From JAUSIF01 sp040901465 (GTDB lineage Bacteria > Pseudomonadota > Alphaproteobacteria > Rhizobiales > Xanthobacteraceae): a stretch of 64,000 nucleotides of DNA. The notes beneath the pieces were generated by a model, which had not been told where the DNA came from, ran no database searches, and saw only the letters and a list, made by a program, of their open reading frames with translations. The stretch covers positions 62,001 through 126,000 of the forward strand of contig JBBDYN010000028.1 of assembly GCA_040901465.1 (NCBI GenBank). The letters are read 5' to 3'. This document shows, one piece after another, positions 50,765-60,392 of the stretch (positions are counted from its first letter, which is position 1; each line of letters starts with the position of its first letter). Made by a program: the position numbers and the translations under genes.

Positions 50765-52357
50765 TTGACGGAGGAGCTTTCGGCTCGCCGGCCGTATAAC
50801 GCGGCCAGCGAATTCATCGATGCCAATGTCGCGCGCGGGCTCGGCGACAAGGCCGCGTTCACGGACGGCGAGCGCACGCTCACCTACGGCGAGCTGCAGG
50901 CGCATACCTGCCAGTTCGCGCGTGCGCTGAGCGCGTTGGGCGTGCATCCCGAGCAACGCATCGCGATGCTGCTCTACGACACGGTCGACTTTCCGGTCGT
51001 GTTCTGGGGCGCGATCCGTGCCGGCGTGATCGTGCTGCCGCTCAACACGCTGCTCACGTCGGAGCAATACGCCTACATGCTCGCCGACAGCCGCGCGACC
51101 GCTCTTGTCGTGGCGGCGCCGCTCGCGAAATCCATCTTGCCGGTCCTCGACCGGCTGCCGTGCGTTCGCACGATCGTTCTCGTCGGCAGGGGGCAAGTCG
51201 ACAAGAGCGCGTTCGGCTCGCGCGAAGTGCATCGCCTGGAAGACTTGCTCGCCTCCGAAAAGCCGGAGCCTTTCACCGCGCCGACGGTCTCCGACGAGGT
51301 CGCGTTCTGGCTTTATACGTCCGGCTCGACTGGCGACCCCAAGGGCGTCAAGCACGTTCATGCGAGTCTGATTGCGACCGCGAAGCTCTTCGGTCAGGGC
51401 ATCCTCGGCATCGACGAGAACGATGTCGTCTATTCCGTGGCGAAACTCTATTTCGCCTATGGGCTCGGCAACGCCATGACGTTCCCGATGTCGGTGGGCG
51501 CCACCAGCGTCCTGCTCCCGCATCGCGCGACGCCCGACGCGGTCTTTAACGTGATGCGGCGCCACCAGCCCACGATCTTTTACGGCGTGCCGACGCTCTA
51601 CGCGGCGCTCTTGGCCCACGGCGGTCTCACGCGCGGGGCCGGCTCCGACCGGCTGCGCATTTGCGTCTCTGCCGGAGAGGCTTTGCCCGCCCATCTCGGC
51701 GAGCGTTGGCGCGATCTCGTCAAGGTCGAGATTCTCGACGGCATCGGCTCGACCGAAATGCTGCAGACGTTCCTGAGCAACCGTCCCGGCGATGTGCGCC
51801 TCGGATCGACCGGCAAGCCCGTTCCGGGCTACGAGATGAAGATCGTCGACGAGGACGGCGATGAAGTGCCGGACGGCCAGATCGGCGAGCTTGTCGTGCG
51901 CGGACCCTCGGCCGGCGACGGCTACTGGAACCATCGCACCAGGAGCCGCCGCACCTTCGTCGGCGAATGGACCCACACCGGCGATAAATTTTTTCGCGAC
52001 GAGGACGGCTATTATCACTACTGCGGCCGCACCGACGACATGTTCAAGGTGAGCGGCATGTGGGTATCGCCATCTGAGGTCGAGGCGGCGCTCGTCTCGC
52101 ACGAGGCCGTGCTCGAGGCCGCCGTCATCGGCAAGGAGGACGGTGACGGGCTCACCAAGCCGAAAGCCTTCGTCGTGCTGCGCAACGGCGTGGCCCCTGA
52201 CGATCGGCTGCTGGAAATCCTGCGGCTGCACGTAAAGGAGCGCGCCGGCCCCTGGAAATACCCGCGCTGGATCGATTTCCGGCCGGAACTGCCGAAGACC
52301 GCCACCGGGAAAATCCAGCGCTTCAAGCTGCGCGATCAGGAATCGTCGCCGAGCTGA
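50765..52357 (+). CDS. benzoate/4-hydroxybenzoate-CoA ligase (TTG start)
   Basis: 530 residues of the acyl-AMP ligase family with P-loop YTSGSTGDPKGVKHVH, DGIGSTEMLQTFLSNRPGDVRLGSTGKPVPGYE, the YRTGD-equivalent HTGDKFFRDEDGYYHYCGR, and the catalytic lysine in LPKTATGKIQRF. KLYFAYGLGNAMTFPMSVGA is the benzoate-CoA ligase subgroup block. It makes the CoA ester that HcrCAB or BoxB uses. Start TTG behind GAGGGAGGGGG. Whether it prefers benzoate or 4-hydroxybenzoate cannot be read from the sequence. Confidence 0.9.
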   Translation: MTEELSARRPYNAASEFIDANVARGLGDKAAFTDGERTLTYGELQAHTCQFARALSALGVHPEQRIAMLLYDTVDFPVVFWGAIRAGVIVLPLNTLLTSEQYAYMLADSRATALVVAAPLAKSILPVLDRLPCVRTIVLVGRGQVDKSAFGSREVHRLEDLLASEKPEPFTAPTVSDEVAFWLYTSGSTGDPKGVKHVHASLIATAKLFGQGILGIDENDVVYSVAKLYFAYGLGNAMTFPMSVGATSVLLPHRATPDAVFNVMRRHQPTIFYGVPTLYAALLAHGGLTRGAGSDRLRICVSAGEALPAHLGERWRDLVKVEILDGIGSTEMLQTFLSNRPGDVRLGSTGKPVPGYEMKIVDEDGDEVPDGQIGELVVRGPSAGDGYWNHRTRSRRTFVGEWTHTGDKFFRDEDGYYHYCGRTDDMFKVSGMWVSPSEVEAALVSHEAVLEAAVIGKEDGDGLTKPKAFVVLRNGVAPDDRLLEILRLHVKERAGPWKYPRWIDFRPELPKTATGKIQRFKLRDQESSPS

Positions 52358-52379
52358 TGCGCATCATCTTTATTCCGTC

Positions 52380-52640
52380 ATCACCGGGTTGGCGCGACCG
52401 TCATTCTTCTTACGTCATCACCGGGCCGCGCCGCCGCGCGAGCCGGAGGCGAGCGGCTTGGCGACGCGAGTCCCGGTGATCTCGATCGGCAACGCACGAG
52501 CATGCGAGTTTCTCGCCGTCATTCCGGGACGGCGCGAAGCGCCGGGCCCGGAATCCATCACGGGTGCAACATTTGCGGCGACGCCGATGGATTCCGGGCT
52601 CGCCCGCCTCGCTGCGCTCGGCAGGCGCCCCGGAAAGACC
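52380..52640. repeat. palindromic repeats between ligase and boxD
   Basis: The 304-nt gap between the convergent ligase and boxD genes has no coding gene. It holds two palindromes: ATCACCGGG (about 52418) with CCCGGTGAT (about 52474), and GGAATCCATC (about 52551) with GATGGATTCC (about 52588). These are intergenic repeats of the Bradyrhizobium type and may also serve as bidirectional terminators. Confidence 0.6.
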
Positions 52641-52661
52641 GTGAAAGATGAGTAAGACGGA

Positions 52662-54239
52662 TCAGTGCAGCGACACGGCCTTCCCTTGCAATTCGCTCAG
52701 CAACTCCGTCGATCCCTGCACCGCCACGCGCTGGTGATAGAGCCGCAGCCCGTTGAGCCCGCCGAGCTCCTCGCCGTTCCCGGCGCGGCCGGGGCCGCCA
52801 TGGTGGCATTGTGGCATGACGATGCCGTGCCCCGTGTGCCCGGTCGCGATGCTTGGGTCCACCGCGAGGACCCGGCCATGGAACGGCCCAAGCTCGTTCA
52901 CGGCTTTTGCGAGGAATCCGAGATCGTCGCCGAACACAGACGCCACCAGTGACCCGCCGCCGCGCGCGGCGAGCGCGAATAGCTCTTCCTCGTTCCGGTA
53001 GGGGATCACGGTCGCCGCTGGACCAAAAACCTCGATTTCGTGCACCGCGCGCGCACCCGCCGCGTCGTCGATCCTGAGCAACGTCGGCGCGACGAAAGAG
53101 GATTTTGCCGGATCAATGCCATCGAGCTTCGGTGCGTCGGCGCCGCCGCTCACGATTTTTGCTTCTTTCGCGAGCCCACCAATGCCTTTCTGCGCCGCCG
53201 CCTGCTGTGCTTTCGTGACCACAGGGCCCATGCGCACGTCTTCGCGCGCCGGGTCGCCCACGACCGTCTTGCCGAGCTGCGCTTTGATCGCCTCGCTCAC
53301 CGCGTCGGCGCGCTCGGCCGGAACGAACACACGGCGAATCGCCGTGCATTTCTGCCCGGCCTTCACGGTCATCTCGCGCGCCACTTCCTTCACGAATGCG
53401 CCGAAGGCCGCGCTGTCCGCGGCCACGCCCGGCGCGAGCAACGCCGCGTTGATGCTGTCCGCCTCCACGTTCACGAGTACGCCGCGTGCGAGCACGTTCG
53501 CATGACTGCGGATCGAATTTCCGGTTTCCGACGAACCAGTGAACGCGATCACGTCATCGCTGGTCGCATGCTTGAGTAGGTCACCGGCCCCGCCGCAGAG
53601 GAGGCTAAGCGCTCCGGCCGGCAGGATGTTCGCCGCGATCACGTCGCGCACCATCTGGTACGTGAGCCAGGCGGTCGCCGAGGCTGGCTTCGCCAGCACC
53701 GGAACGCCCGCAAGCAGGGCTACCGCTGCCTTCTCCCACAGGCCCCAGCTCGGGAAATTGAAGGCATTGATGTGGATCGCCACCCCGCGGCGCGGCGCAA
53801 GCATATGCAGTGCCTGGTAATTTTCCGCCTTGGAGAGCCGCACCGGTTTATCATCAACGACATGGCGCGCGTCGCCCAGGCCCGCACCGAGCTTCGAATA
53901 ATATTTCAGGGTGCCGATGCCGCCGTCGATGTCGATCGCGGCATCCATTTTCGTGTTGCCGGAATTGGCGATCGCGATCTCCTCGTAGCGCGCTCGGTTC
54001 GCGATCAGTGCATCGGCGATACTGTTGAGCAGCTTTGCTCGCTCGGCGAATGACAACGCCCGCAGCGCCGGCCCGCCGCGCGTGCGCGCGAACTGCAGCG
54101 CCGCGTCGAGATTGAGCCCGCGCGCGCTCACGGTCGCAAGCACCGCGCCGGTGACCGGGTTCACGAGCTCGGTCTCGACGCCGCTGCCGCGCGTCCATTT
54201 CCCATTGAGATGGCTTTCGAGGGATTCCGGCGCACTCAT
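52662..54239 (-). CDS. boxD: 3,4-dehydroadipyl-CoA semialdehyde dehydrogenase
   Basis: A 525-residue aldehyde dehydrogenase of the BoxD/PaaZ-like group. HINAFNFPSWGLWEKAAVALLAGVPVLAKPASATAW, ITFTGS-type FTGSSETGNSIRSH, catalytic VEADS and KAGQKCTAIRRVFVP with the nucleophilic cysteine are visible. C-terminal ends LYHQRVAVQGSTELLSEL. It oxidises the semialdehyde formed by BoxC to the dehydroadipyl-CoA acid. It lies downstream of boxB on the same strand with a nested repeat between. It could also act on other CoA semialdehydes. Confidence 0.9.
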   Translation of the reverse strand: MSAPESLESHLNGKWTRGSGVETELVNPVTGAVLATVSARGLNLDAALQFARTRGGPALRALSFAERAKLLNSIADALIANRARYEEIAIANSGNTKMDAAIDIDGGIGTLKYYSKLGAGLGDARHVVDDKPVRLSKAENYQALHMLAPRRGVAIHINAFNFPSWGLWEKAAVALLAGVPVLAKPASATAWLTYQMVRDVIAANILPAGALSLLCGGAGDLLKHATSDDVIAFTGSSETGNSIRSHANVLARGVLVNVEADSINAALLAPGVAADSAAFGAFVKEVAREMTVKAGQKCTAIRRVFVPAERADAVSEAIKAQLGKTVVGDPAREDVRMGPVVTKAQQAAAQKGIGGLAKEAKIVSGGADAPKLDGIDPAKSSFVAPTLLRIDDAAGARAVHEIEVFGPAATVIPYRNEEELFALAARGGGSLVASVFGDDLGFLAKAVNELGPFHGRVLAVDPSIATGHTGHGIVMPQCHHGGPGRAGNGEELGGLNGLRLYHQRVAVQGSTELLSELQGKAVSLH

Positions 54240-54267
54240 TGTGTCCTCCCCGGCTATTTTTGGTTAC

Positions 54268-54445
54268 TCGTCATGCCCGGCCTTGTGCCGGGCATCCACG
54301 TCTTCTTTCGCAACGATAAAGACGTGGATGGTACCGCGCTGGCGAGCAAAGCGAGCGGCCAGCGCGGCTACTTAACATAGCGCGCGCCGGGCACTTGCCC
54401 TGAACCGGGCTCGTCGGCGCGCGTGGGACAAGCCCGGCCATGACG
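54268..54445. repeat. REP-type palindrome interrupted by a second palindromic element
   Basis: The left part (GTCATGCCCGG..GTGCCGGGCATCCACG) and right part (GGGACAAGCCCGGCCATGACG) match the 46.2-kb repeat. About 93 nt (54332-54424) absent from that copy separate them. The extra DNA has its own perfect 10-bp palindrome, CCGCGCTGGC (54334-54343) and GCCAGCGCGG (54358-54367), then a GCGCGCGCCGGGC-rich segment. It occupies the boxD-boxB gap. Confidence 0.65.
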
Positions 54446-54470
54446 TGAAAAATTCGCCCTTCCGGTCTCC

Positions 54471-55913
<1,443 letters not shown>

Positions 55914-55915
55914 GA

Positions 55916-57571
55916 TCAGATCCTTTCGCGGTCGAAGTTCGGCTGAATGCCGCTGCCGTAGAGTTTCAGCGCCCCTTGTTCGCCCACCGAGTTTGGCCGC
56001 TGGAAGATCCAGTTCTGCCAGGCGGTGAGGCGGCCGAAGATTTTCGTTTCCATGGTTTCCGGGCCGGCGAAGCGCAGGTTCGCTTCCATGCCGGTCATGG
56101 CGTCGGGCGAGAAGCTCGTGCGCTCTTCCAGCATCACGCGCAGCTCGTCGTCCCAGTCGACGTCGTCATAGGCGAGCGTGACGAGCCCGAGCTCGACCGC
56201 CTCCGCGCCCTCGATCGGCTCGCCGGCTTTCTTCTCCGCGCGGCCGACGGCTTCCGGTTCGCCGAGAAAACGCGTCTGCAGCCGGGTGAGTCCGTTGCCC
56301 ATGGGGTAACGGCCGAAATTCGCAGGCCCGAGCGCGATCGCCGCGGGCGGGCGATTGTCGCCTTCGCGCGTCCCGATGAACATCAAGGAGCGGTCGGCGG
56401 CGAATGCCAGTTCGGCAAGCGTGCCGGCAAAGCAGGAGCCCGGCTCGATCAGCGCGATCGTGCTCTTCGCTGTGACGTCGATCCGTTTCAGCACGCGCTT
56501 CAAATAGTGGCGGATCTCGCGCATCAGCCAGTCGCCGTTGCCGTCGAGCACCAGTTCGTCATGCGCGAGCGCCGCCTTGGCGTCGCCTTCGGTGCGGAAG
56601 AGAATCACGCCTATTGTCGGCTCGTTCAGCCGCAAATGTAGGATCGCGTCTTCCAGCTCGCGCGCCATCGCGAGCGGCCAGAACGATGCGCCAAGCGCGT
56701 GCGCCTTCTCGACAGAAGCGGGCACGGGCTGCGATGGACCGCGCACGGTGACATCGGCAATCCCCCGCTCGCGATCGATCTCCAGGTTGACGTGTTTATA
56801 GGAGACGCGGTCCTTCTCGAACTTGCGATCGAGCGGCGTGAGCTTGATGCCCTTGGCCTTGCCCGGCCGGTCGGAGCGCTTCGCCAGTTCCTTGGCGCGC
56901 GCCGCCACCGCGTCCTTCCATTTGGAGTTGGGAACGATTTCGTCCACGAGCCGCCACTCGATCGCCTTTGTGCCGCGGATGCCCTCTTCGGTGGAGCAGA
57001 ACACGTCGGCGCGGTCGCGCCGCACCTTGCGCTTGTCCGTGAGCCGCGTGAGTCCGCCGGTGCCCGGCAGCACGGCGAGTAGCGGCGTCTCCGGCAGCGA
57101 GACCGCCGTGCGGCGGTCGTCCACCAGCATGATGTGATCCGCGGCGAGCGCGAGCTCGTAGCCGCCGCCCGCCGCGGTGCCGTTCACGGCGCACATGTAG
57201 ATCTGCTTGGAATTTTCCGTGGCGTCTTCGATGCCGAGCCGGGTCTCGTTGGTGAACTTGCAGAAGTTCACCTTGTGTCCGTGCGTCGCCTTGCCGAGCA
57301 TGCGGATATTGGCGCCCGCGCAGAACACGTTATCCTTGCCGGACTTGATGACGACCACTTTGACTTCGGGATGCTCGAAGCGCAGCCGCTGCACCGCGTC
57401 GTTGAGCTCGATGTCCACCGCGAGGTCGTATGAGTTGAGCTTCAGCTCGTACTGGTCCGACAGCCCGCCATTGGCGTCTACGTCCATCACGAGATTGGCG
57501 ACGTCGCCATCCACCTCGATGCGCCAGTGGCGATAGCGGGAGGGGTCCGTCTGAAAATCCACGATTTTCAT
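55916..57571 (-). CDS. boxC: 2,3-epoxybenzoyl-CoA dihydrolase
   Basis: 551 residues, the BoxC length, with a crotonase-fold N-terminal half (VVVIKSGKDNVFCAGANIRMLG, NGTAAGGGYELALAADHIMLVDD, LLAVLPGTGGLTRLTDKRKV) and a second homologous half. It opens the epoxide ring and hydrolyses it to 3,4-dehydroadipyl-CoA semialdehyde plus formate. It is the first gene of the boxC-boxB-boxD strand. The 230-nt gap upstream holds the TGCA motifs and faces the FNR gene. Confidence 0.95.
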   Translation of the reverse strand: MKIVDFQTDPSRYRHWRIEVDGDVANLVMDVDANGGLSDQYELKLNSYDLAVDIELNDAVQRLRFEHPEVKVVVIKSGKDNVFCAGANIRMLGKATHGHKVNFCKFTNETRLGIEDATENSKQIYMCAVNGTAAGGGYELALAADHIMLVDDRRTAVSLPETPLLAVLPGTGGLTRLTDKRKVRRDRADVFCSTEEGIRGTKAIEWRLVDEIVPNSKWKDAVAARAKELAKRSDRPGKAKGIKLTPLDRKFEKDRVSYKHVNLEIDRERGIADVTVRGPSQPVPASVEKAHALGASFWPLAMARELEDAILHLRLNEPTIGVILFRTEGDAKAALAHDELVLDGNGDWLMREIRHYLKRVLKRIDVTAKSTIALIEPGSCFAGTLAELAFAADRSLMFIGTREGDNRPPAAIALGPANFGRYPMGNGLTRLQTRFLGEPEAVGRAEKKAGEPIEGAEAVELGLVTLAYDDVDWDDELRVMLEERTSFSPDAMTGMEANLRFAGPETMETKIFGRLTAWQNWIFQRPNSVGEQGALKLYGSGIQPNFDRERI

Positions 57572-57669
57572 GGCGTCACCTTCGCGAGAGGGCGTCCCGC
57601 CGGCCCGCGTGGGGATGTGTATTATCTTGCATATTCATATCAATGCTTTTAGAGGTACACAACTGCTTA

Positions 57670-57684
57670 TGCAATAAAGTGCAT
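57670..57684. promoter_or_regulatory. TGCA-N6-TGCA candidate operator in the boxC / FNR divergent region
   Basis: TGCA at 57670-57673 and 57680-57683 with exactly six bases between, within TGCAATAAAGTGCAT, plus another TGCA at 57628-57631. BzdR/BoxR regulators of benzoate genes are described as recognising TGCA repeats with such spacing. The end of this site, ATAAAGTGCAT, recurs before the aryl-CoA ligase. Confidence 0.5.
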
Positions 57685-57801
57685 GGGGAGGCGAGAATTG
57701 GTCCCAGGGTCTAGGGCTGGGTGCGGACCGGCCGCCCGCCACATATACCGAGGGCGCGGCCTGGCAGCCGGGCGGCTCAGGGCATCCGGGGAGCCAAAGG
57801 A

Positions 57802-58833
57802 ATGAGTGAAACGATCAAGACCGACGCACTCATTATCGGTGCTGGCCCTGTCGGCCTATTCGCCGTCTTCGAGCTCGGCCTCCTCGACATCAAGGCGCAC
57901 CTAGTCGACATCCTCGACAAGGTCGGTGGCCAATGCGCCGAACTCTATCCCGAAAAGCCGATCTACGACGTCCCGGGCATTCCCTATGTCACCGGCCAGG
58001 GTTTGACCGACGCCCTGATGCAACAGATCAAGCCGTTCGGCGCGACCTTCCACCTCGGCGAGATGGTCACGACGCTCGAGAAGATCGGCGATCCCCTGTT
58101 CCGCCTCACCACCGACCGCGGAAAAGTTTTCCAGGCGAAGGTGATCGTGATCGCGGCCGGCGGCGGCTCGTTCCAGCCCAAGCGCCCGCCGATTCAGGGC
58201 ATCGAACCGTACGAAGGCAAATCCGTGTTCTACGCGGTGCGCCAGATGGAGGCGTTTCGCGGCAAGCGGTTGCTCATCGTCGGCGGCGGCGATTCCGCGC
58301 TCGACTGGACGCTCAACCTGCAGCCGCTGGCGCAGCGCTTGACGCTGACGCATCGGCGCGACGATTTCCGCGCCGCGCCCGACAGCGTGAACAAGATGCG
58401 CACGCTCGTCGCTTCCGGGGCGATGGATCTGAGTATCGGCCAGGTGACGGCGCTGGAAGGCGAGGACGGTCAGCTCACCGGTGCGCTCGTGAAAGGCAAT
58501 GACGGCGCCACAGTGAAAGTCGAATGCGATGCGATGCTGCCGTTCTTCGGACTGACCATGAAGCTCGGGCCGGTCGCGAACTGGGGCCTCGACCTGCAAA
58601 GCGAGTTGGTACCCGTCGACACGGAAAAATTCGAGACCAATGTGCCTGGCATTTTCGCCGTCGGCGATATCAACACCTATCCAGGTAAGCTCAAGCTCAT
58701 TCTCTCCGGCTTCCACGAGGTCGCATTGATGTCGCAGCGGGCGCATCGCTATGTCTATCCCGACAAGAAGCTCGTGTTTCAGTACACGACCTCGTCGACC
58801 AGCCTGCAGAAGAAGCTGGGCGTCGCGCGATAG
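57802..58833 (+). CDS. ferredoxin-NADP reductase, thioredoxin-reductase-like type
   Basis: 343 residues from the ATG at 57802 behind AAAGGA. It has the TrxR-like two-domain layout: FAD-binding IIGAGPVGLFAVFELG and VGGQCAELYPEKPIYDVPG, and NADP-binding LLIVGGGDSALDWTL. It lacks the CxxC redox pair of thioredoxin reductase and has the C-terminal FAD-stacking extension (FQYTTSSTSLQKKLGV) of FNR type 2. It moves electrons between NADPH and ferredoxin. Divergent from boxC and followed by a [2Fe-2S] ferredoxin, it is a candidate electron supply to BoxB. The equivalent pair is known as a P450 redox system in Rhodopseudomonas. Confidence 0.92.
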   Translation: MSETIKTDALIIGAGPVGLFAVFELGLLDIKAHLVDILDKVGGQCAELYPEKPIYDVPGIPYVTGQGLTDALMQQIKPFGATFHLGEMVTTLEKIGDPLFRLTTDRGKVFQAKVIVIAAGGGSFQPKRPPIQGIEPYEGKSVFYAVRQMEAFRGKRLLIVGGGDSALDWTLNLQPLAQRLTLTHRRDDFRAAPDSVNKMRTLVASGAMDLSIGQVTALEGEDGQLTGALVKGNDGATVKVECDAMLPFFGLTMKLGPVANWGLDLQSELVPVDTEKFETNVPGIFAVGDINTYPGKLKLILSGFHEVALMSQRAHRYVYPDKKLVFQYTTSSTSLQKKLGVAR

Positions 58834-58876
58834 GTTCGCGCGCAGGGGACTTGGCGCAAGCAGCATCGATCGACCC

Positions 58877-59200
58877 ATGCCAAAAATCACCTTCATCGAA
58901 TATGACGGCTCGGTTCACACGGTCGACGGCGAGGTTGGCTCGACCGTGATGGAGACCGCGCTCAAGGGCGGGGTCACCAGCATCGTCGCCGAGTGTGGCG
59001 GGTCGTGCACGTGCTCGACTTGCCACGTCTATGTCGACGAGGCGTGGCGCGAGAGGCTTCCGCCGGCGACCGCCGAAGAGGAAAACCAGCTCGATTTTGC
59101 CTTCGACGTGCGTCCGAATTCGCGCCTCTCGTGCCAAATCAAGGTGACCGAGGTGATCGACGGCCTCGTCGTGCACACGCCGACCTATCAGGGGCGTTGA
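58877..59200 (+). CDS. [2Fe-2S] ferredoxin, adrenodoxin/palustrisredoxin type
   Basis: 107 residues. Cys40-x5-Cys46-x2-Cys49-x36-Cys86 (ECGGSCTCSTCHVYV ... RLSCQIKV) is the vertebrate-type cluster pattern of bacterial P450 or oxygenase ferredoxins. It starts 43 nt after the FNR gene and probably takes electrons from it. The C-terminal residue block THPTYQGR-like (VVHTPTYQGR) is usual. A P450 partner is not encoded in the window; the nearest oxygenase is BoxB. Confidence 0.92.
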   Translation: MPKITFIEYDGSVHTVDGEVGSTVMETALKGGVTSIVAECGGSCTCSTCHVYVDEAWRERLPPATAEEENQLDFAFDVRPNSRLSCQIKVTEVIDGLVVHTPTYQGR

Positions 59201-59326
59201 CGCATCAGGCACCAGCCGCGGCCAATTTTCTCCCTTGTCAATTCGTCTAGCACCTTCGCTACCAGTGCGCGTTGGGCAAGATTGACGCCCGGAATAAGAC
59301 GCAACAAGATGACGGCTGCCTCCGGC

Positions 59327-59401
59327 GCGGGCGTAGTTCAGTGGTAGAACGACAGCTTCCCAAGCTGTATGTCGTGGGTTCGATTCCCATCGCCCGCTCC
59401 A
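59327..59401 (+). tRNA. tRNA-Gly (anticodon CCC)
   Basis: 75 nt with encoded CCA. The acceptor arm GCGGGCG pairs with CGCCCGC. The anticodon stem ACAGC/GCTGT closes loop TTCCCAA, giving anticodon CCC, which reads GGG. The T arm is GTGGGTTCGATTCCCAT. A partial copy of a tRNA-Gly 3' half with the same anticodon loop occurs at 63405-63450. Confidence 0.95.
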
Positions 59402-59497
59402 CTCACGACGACCAGGTTCTCAGTCTCACTATAGCCTCAGCACGGTCATGGCCGGGTCCGTTACCCGCCGTTCGGATTGGCAGCGATGGACTTTAGT

Positions 59498-60099
59498 TTT
59501 GGCACCGAAGCGACCTGCCGACGGCGCGCTAATCTCCGCTCAGCGGGTTGAAGCAGACTCGATGCGGACATGCCGCTACATCTGAGTCTGACCCAAGGCG
59601 ACATCTGCCTGCGCGTCTAACTTGGCACACGGCCCTTCACTGCGTTGGCGCGTGCACCATAAGTGATGCGGCCCGCAATATCTGCTGGCAGACGCGCACG
59701 CACCCGCGCCTTGAGCACTTCGACATTACGAGAAGGCATCGTGGCGACCTGGGGGCCTACACTCGACCCCATGCAGATAGTCCAAAAATCATCAAAGTCG
59801 GCGAACTTTCCCAGTGCACCATCAGAGTTCGTTGGTGCATTCAAAAAATACTACGGGCCGACCATGAATGCATTCGAAGCTGCAGAGAAGAACGGCCGGG
59901 CCGGCGATCTGCAGAAGGAGCTGGAAGTCCTGTTCAACAGCCAAAACAAAAGCCCAAGCAAGGATGCCACCTCCATTCCTGCGACCTTCTTGCGCGTTAC
60001 TGTTGCGCTGAATTGATCAGTAAACCCGCGCGACGCACGAACCGCAGATCGCGTTGTGTTTAGCTAGTAGTCTGTCTTTGGCACCGAACCGACCTGCCG
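59498..60099. repeat. 23-bp direct repeat pair flanking the methyltransferase remnant
   Basis: TTTGGCACCGAAGCGACCTG (59498-59517, continuing CCG) recurs as TTTGGCACCGAACCGACCTG (60077-60096, continuing CCG), 22 of 23 bases identical. The copies bracket the methyltransferase fragment. A weaker third copy (TTGGCACAAAGCAGAC) lies near 63215. Confidence 0.45.
59759..60016 (+). pseudogene. C-terminal remnant of a class I SAM-dependent methyltransferase
   Basis: The last 85 codons of an open frame read FVGAFKKYYGPTMNAFEAAE, then DLQKELEVLFNSQN and SIPATFLRVTVAL. This is the tail of Hyphomicrobiales SAM methyltransferases (family pattern FVxAFRxYYGPTMNAFxAA ... SIPATFLRVTV). The catalytic Rossmann half is absent; the preceding codons do not resemble a protein. 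Flanked by short direct repeats. Not likely to be functional. Confidence 0.6.
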
Positions 60100-60230
60100 C
60101 GTCGTTTGCGATCCGGTCGCTATCTCGGCGTAAGCAGACCTAACGGAGACGTGGCTTTTGGGCCGTTCGTGACCCCAACCGGACACGGAACGACGGGGGA
60201 GAGCGTGGCTCGGTCGGCCGCTCGGTCTTA

Positions 60231-60365
60231 GAGACTGTTTGAGAATCCCGATTTGGCTCGAATTCCACACATCATGAGTCGAAGCAGCAGTTCCGATTTT
60301 GGCGAAATTCCTGGATTAAGTGGAAAGATGCCTCCGACCTTCACACCTCATTCTCAAACGGACTC
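60231..60365. mobile_element. 135-bp MITE with IS5-type terminal inverted repeats
   Basis: Ends are GAGACTGTTTGAGAAT (60231-60246) and ATTCTCAAACGGACTC (60350-60365): inverted repeats of 16 bp with two mismatches. TTAG occurs at 60228-60231 and at 60366-60369, matching the YTAR target duplication of IS5-family elements. There is no transposase, so it is a non-autonomous miniature element. It ends 27 nt from the carbonic anhydrase gene. Confidence 0.7.
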
Positions 60366-60392
60366 TTAGACCCGTTGCGCGTGAAGCGTGTG

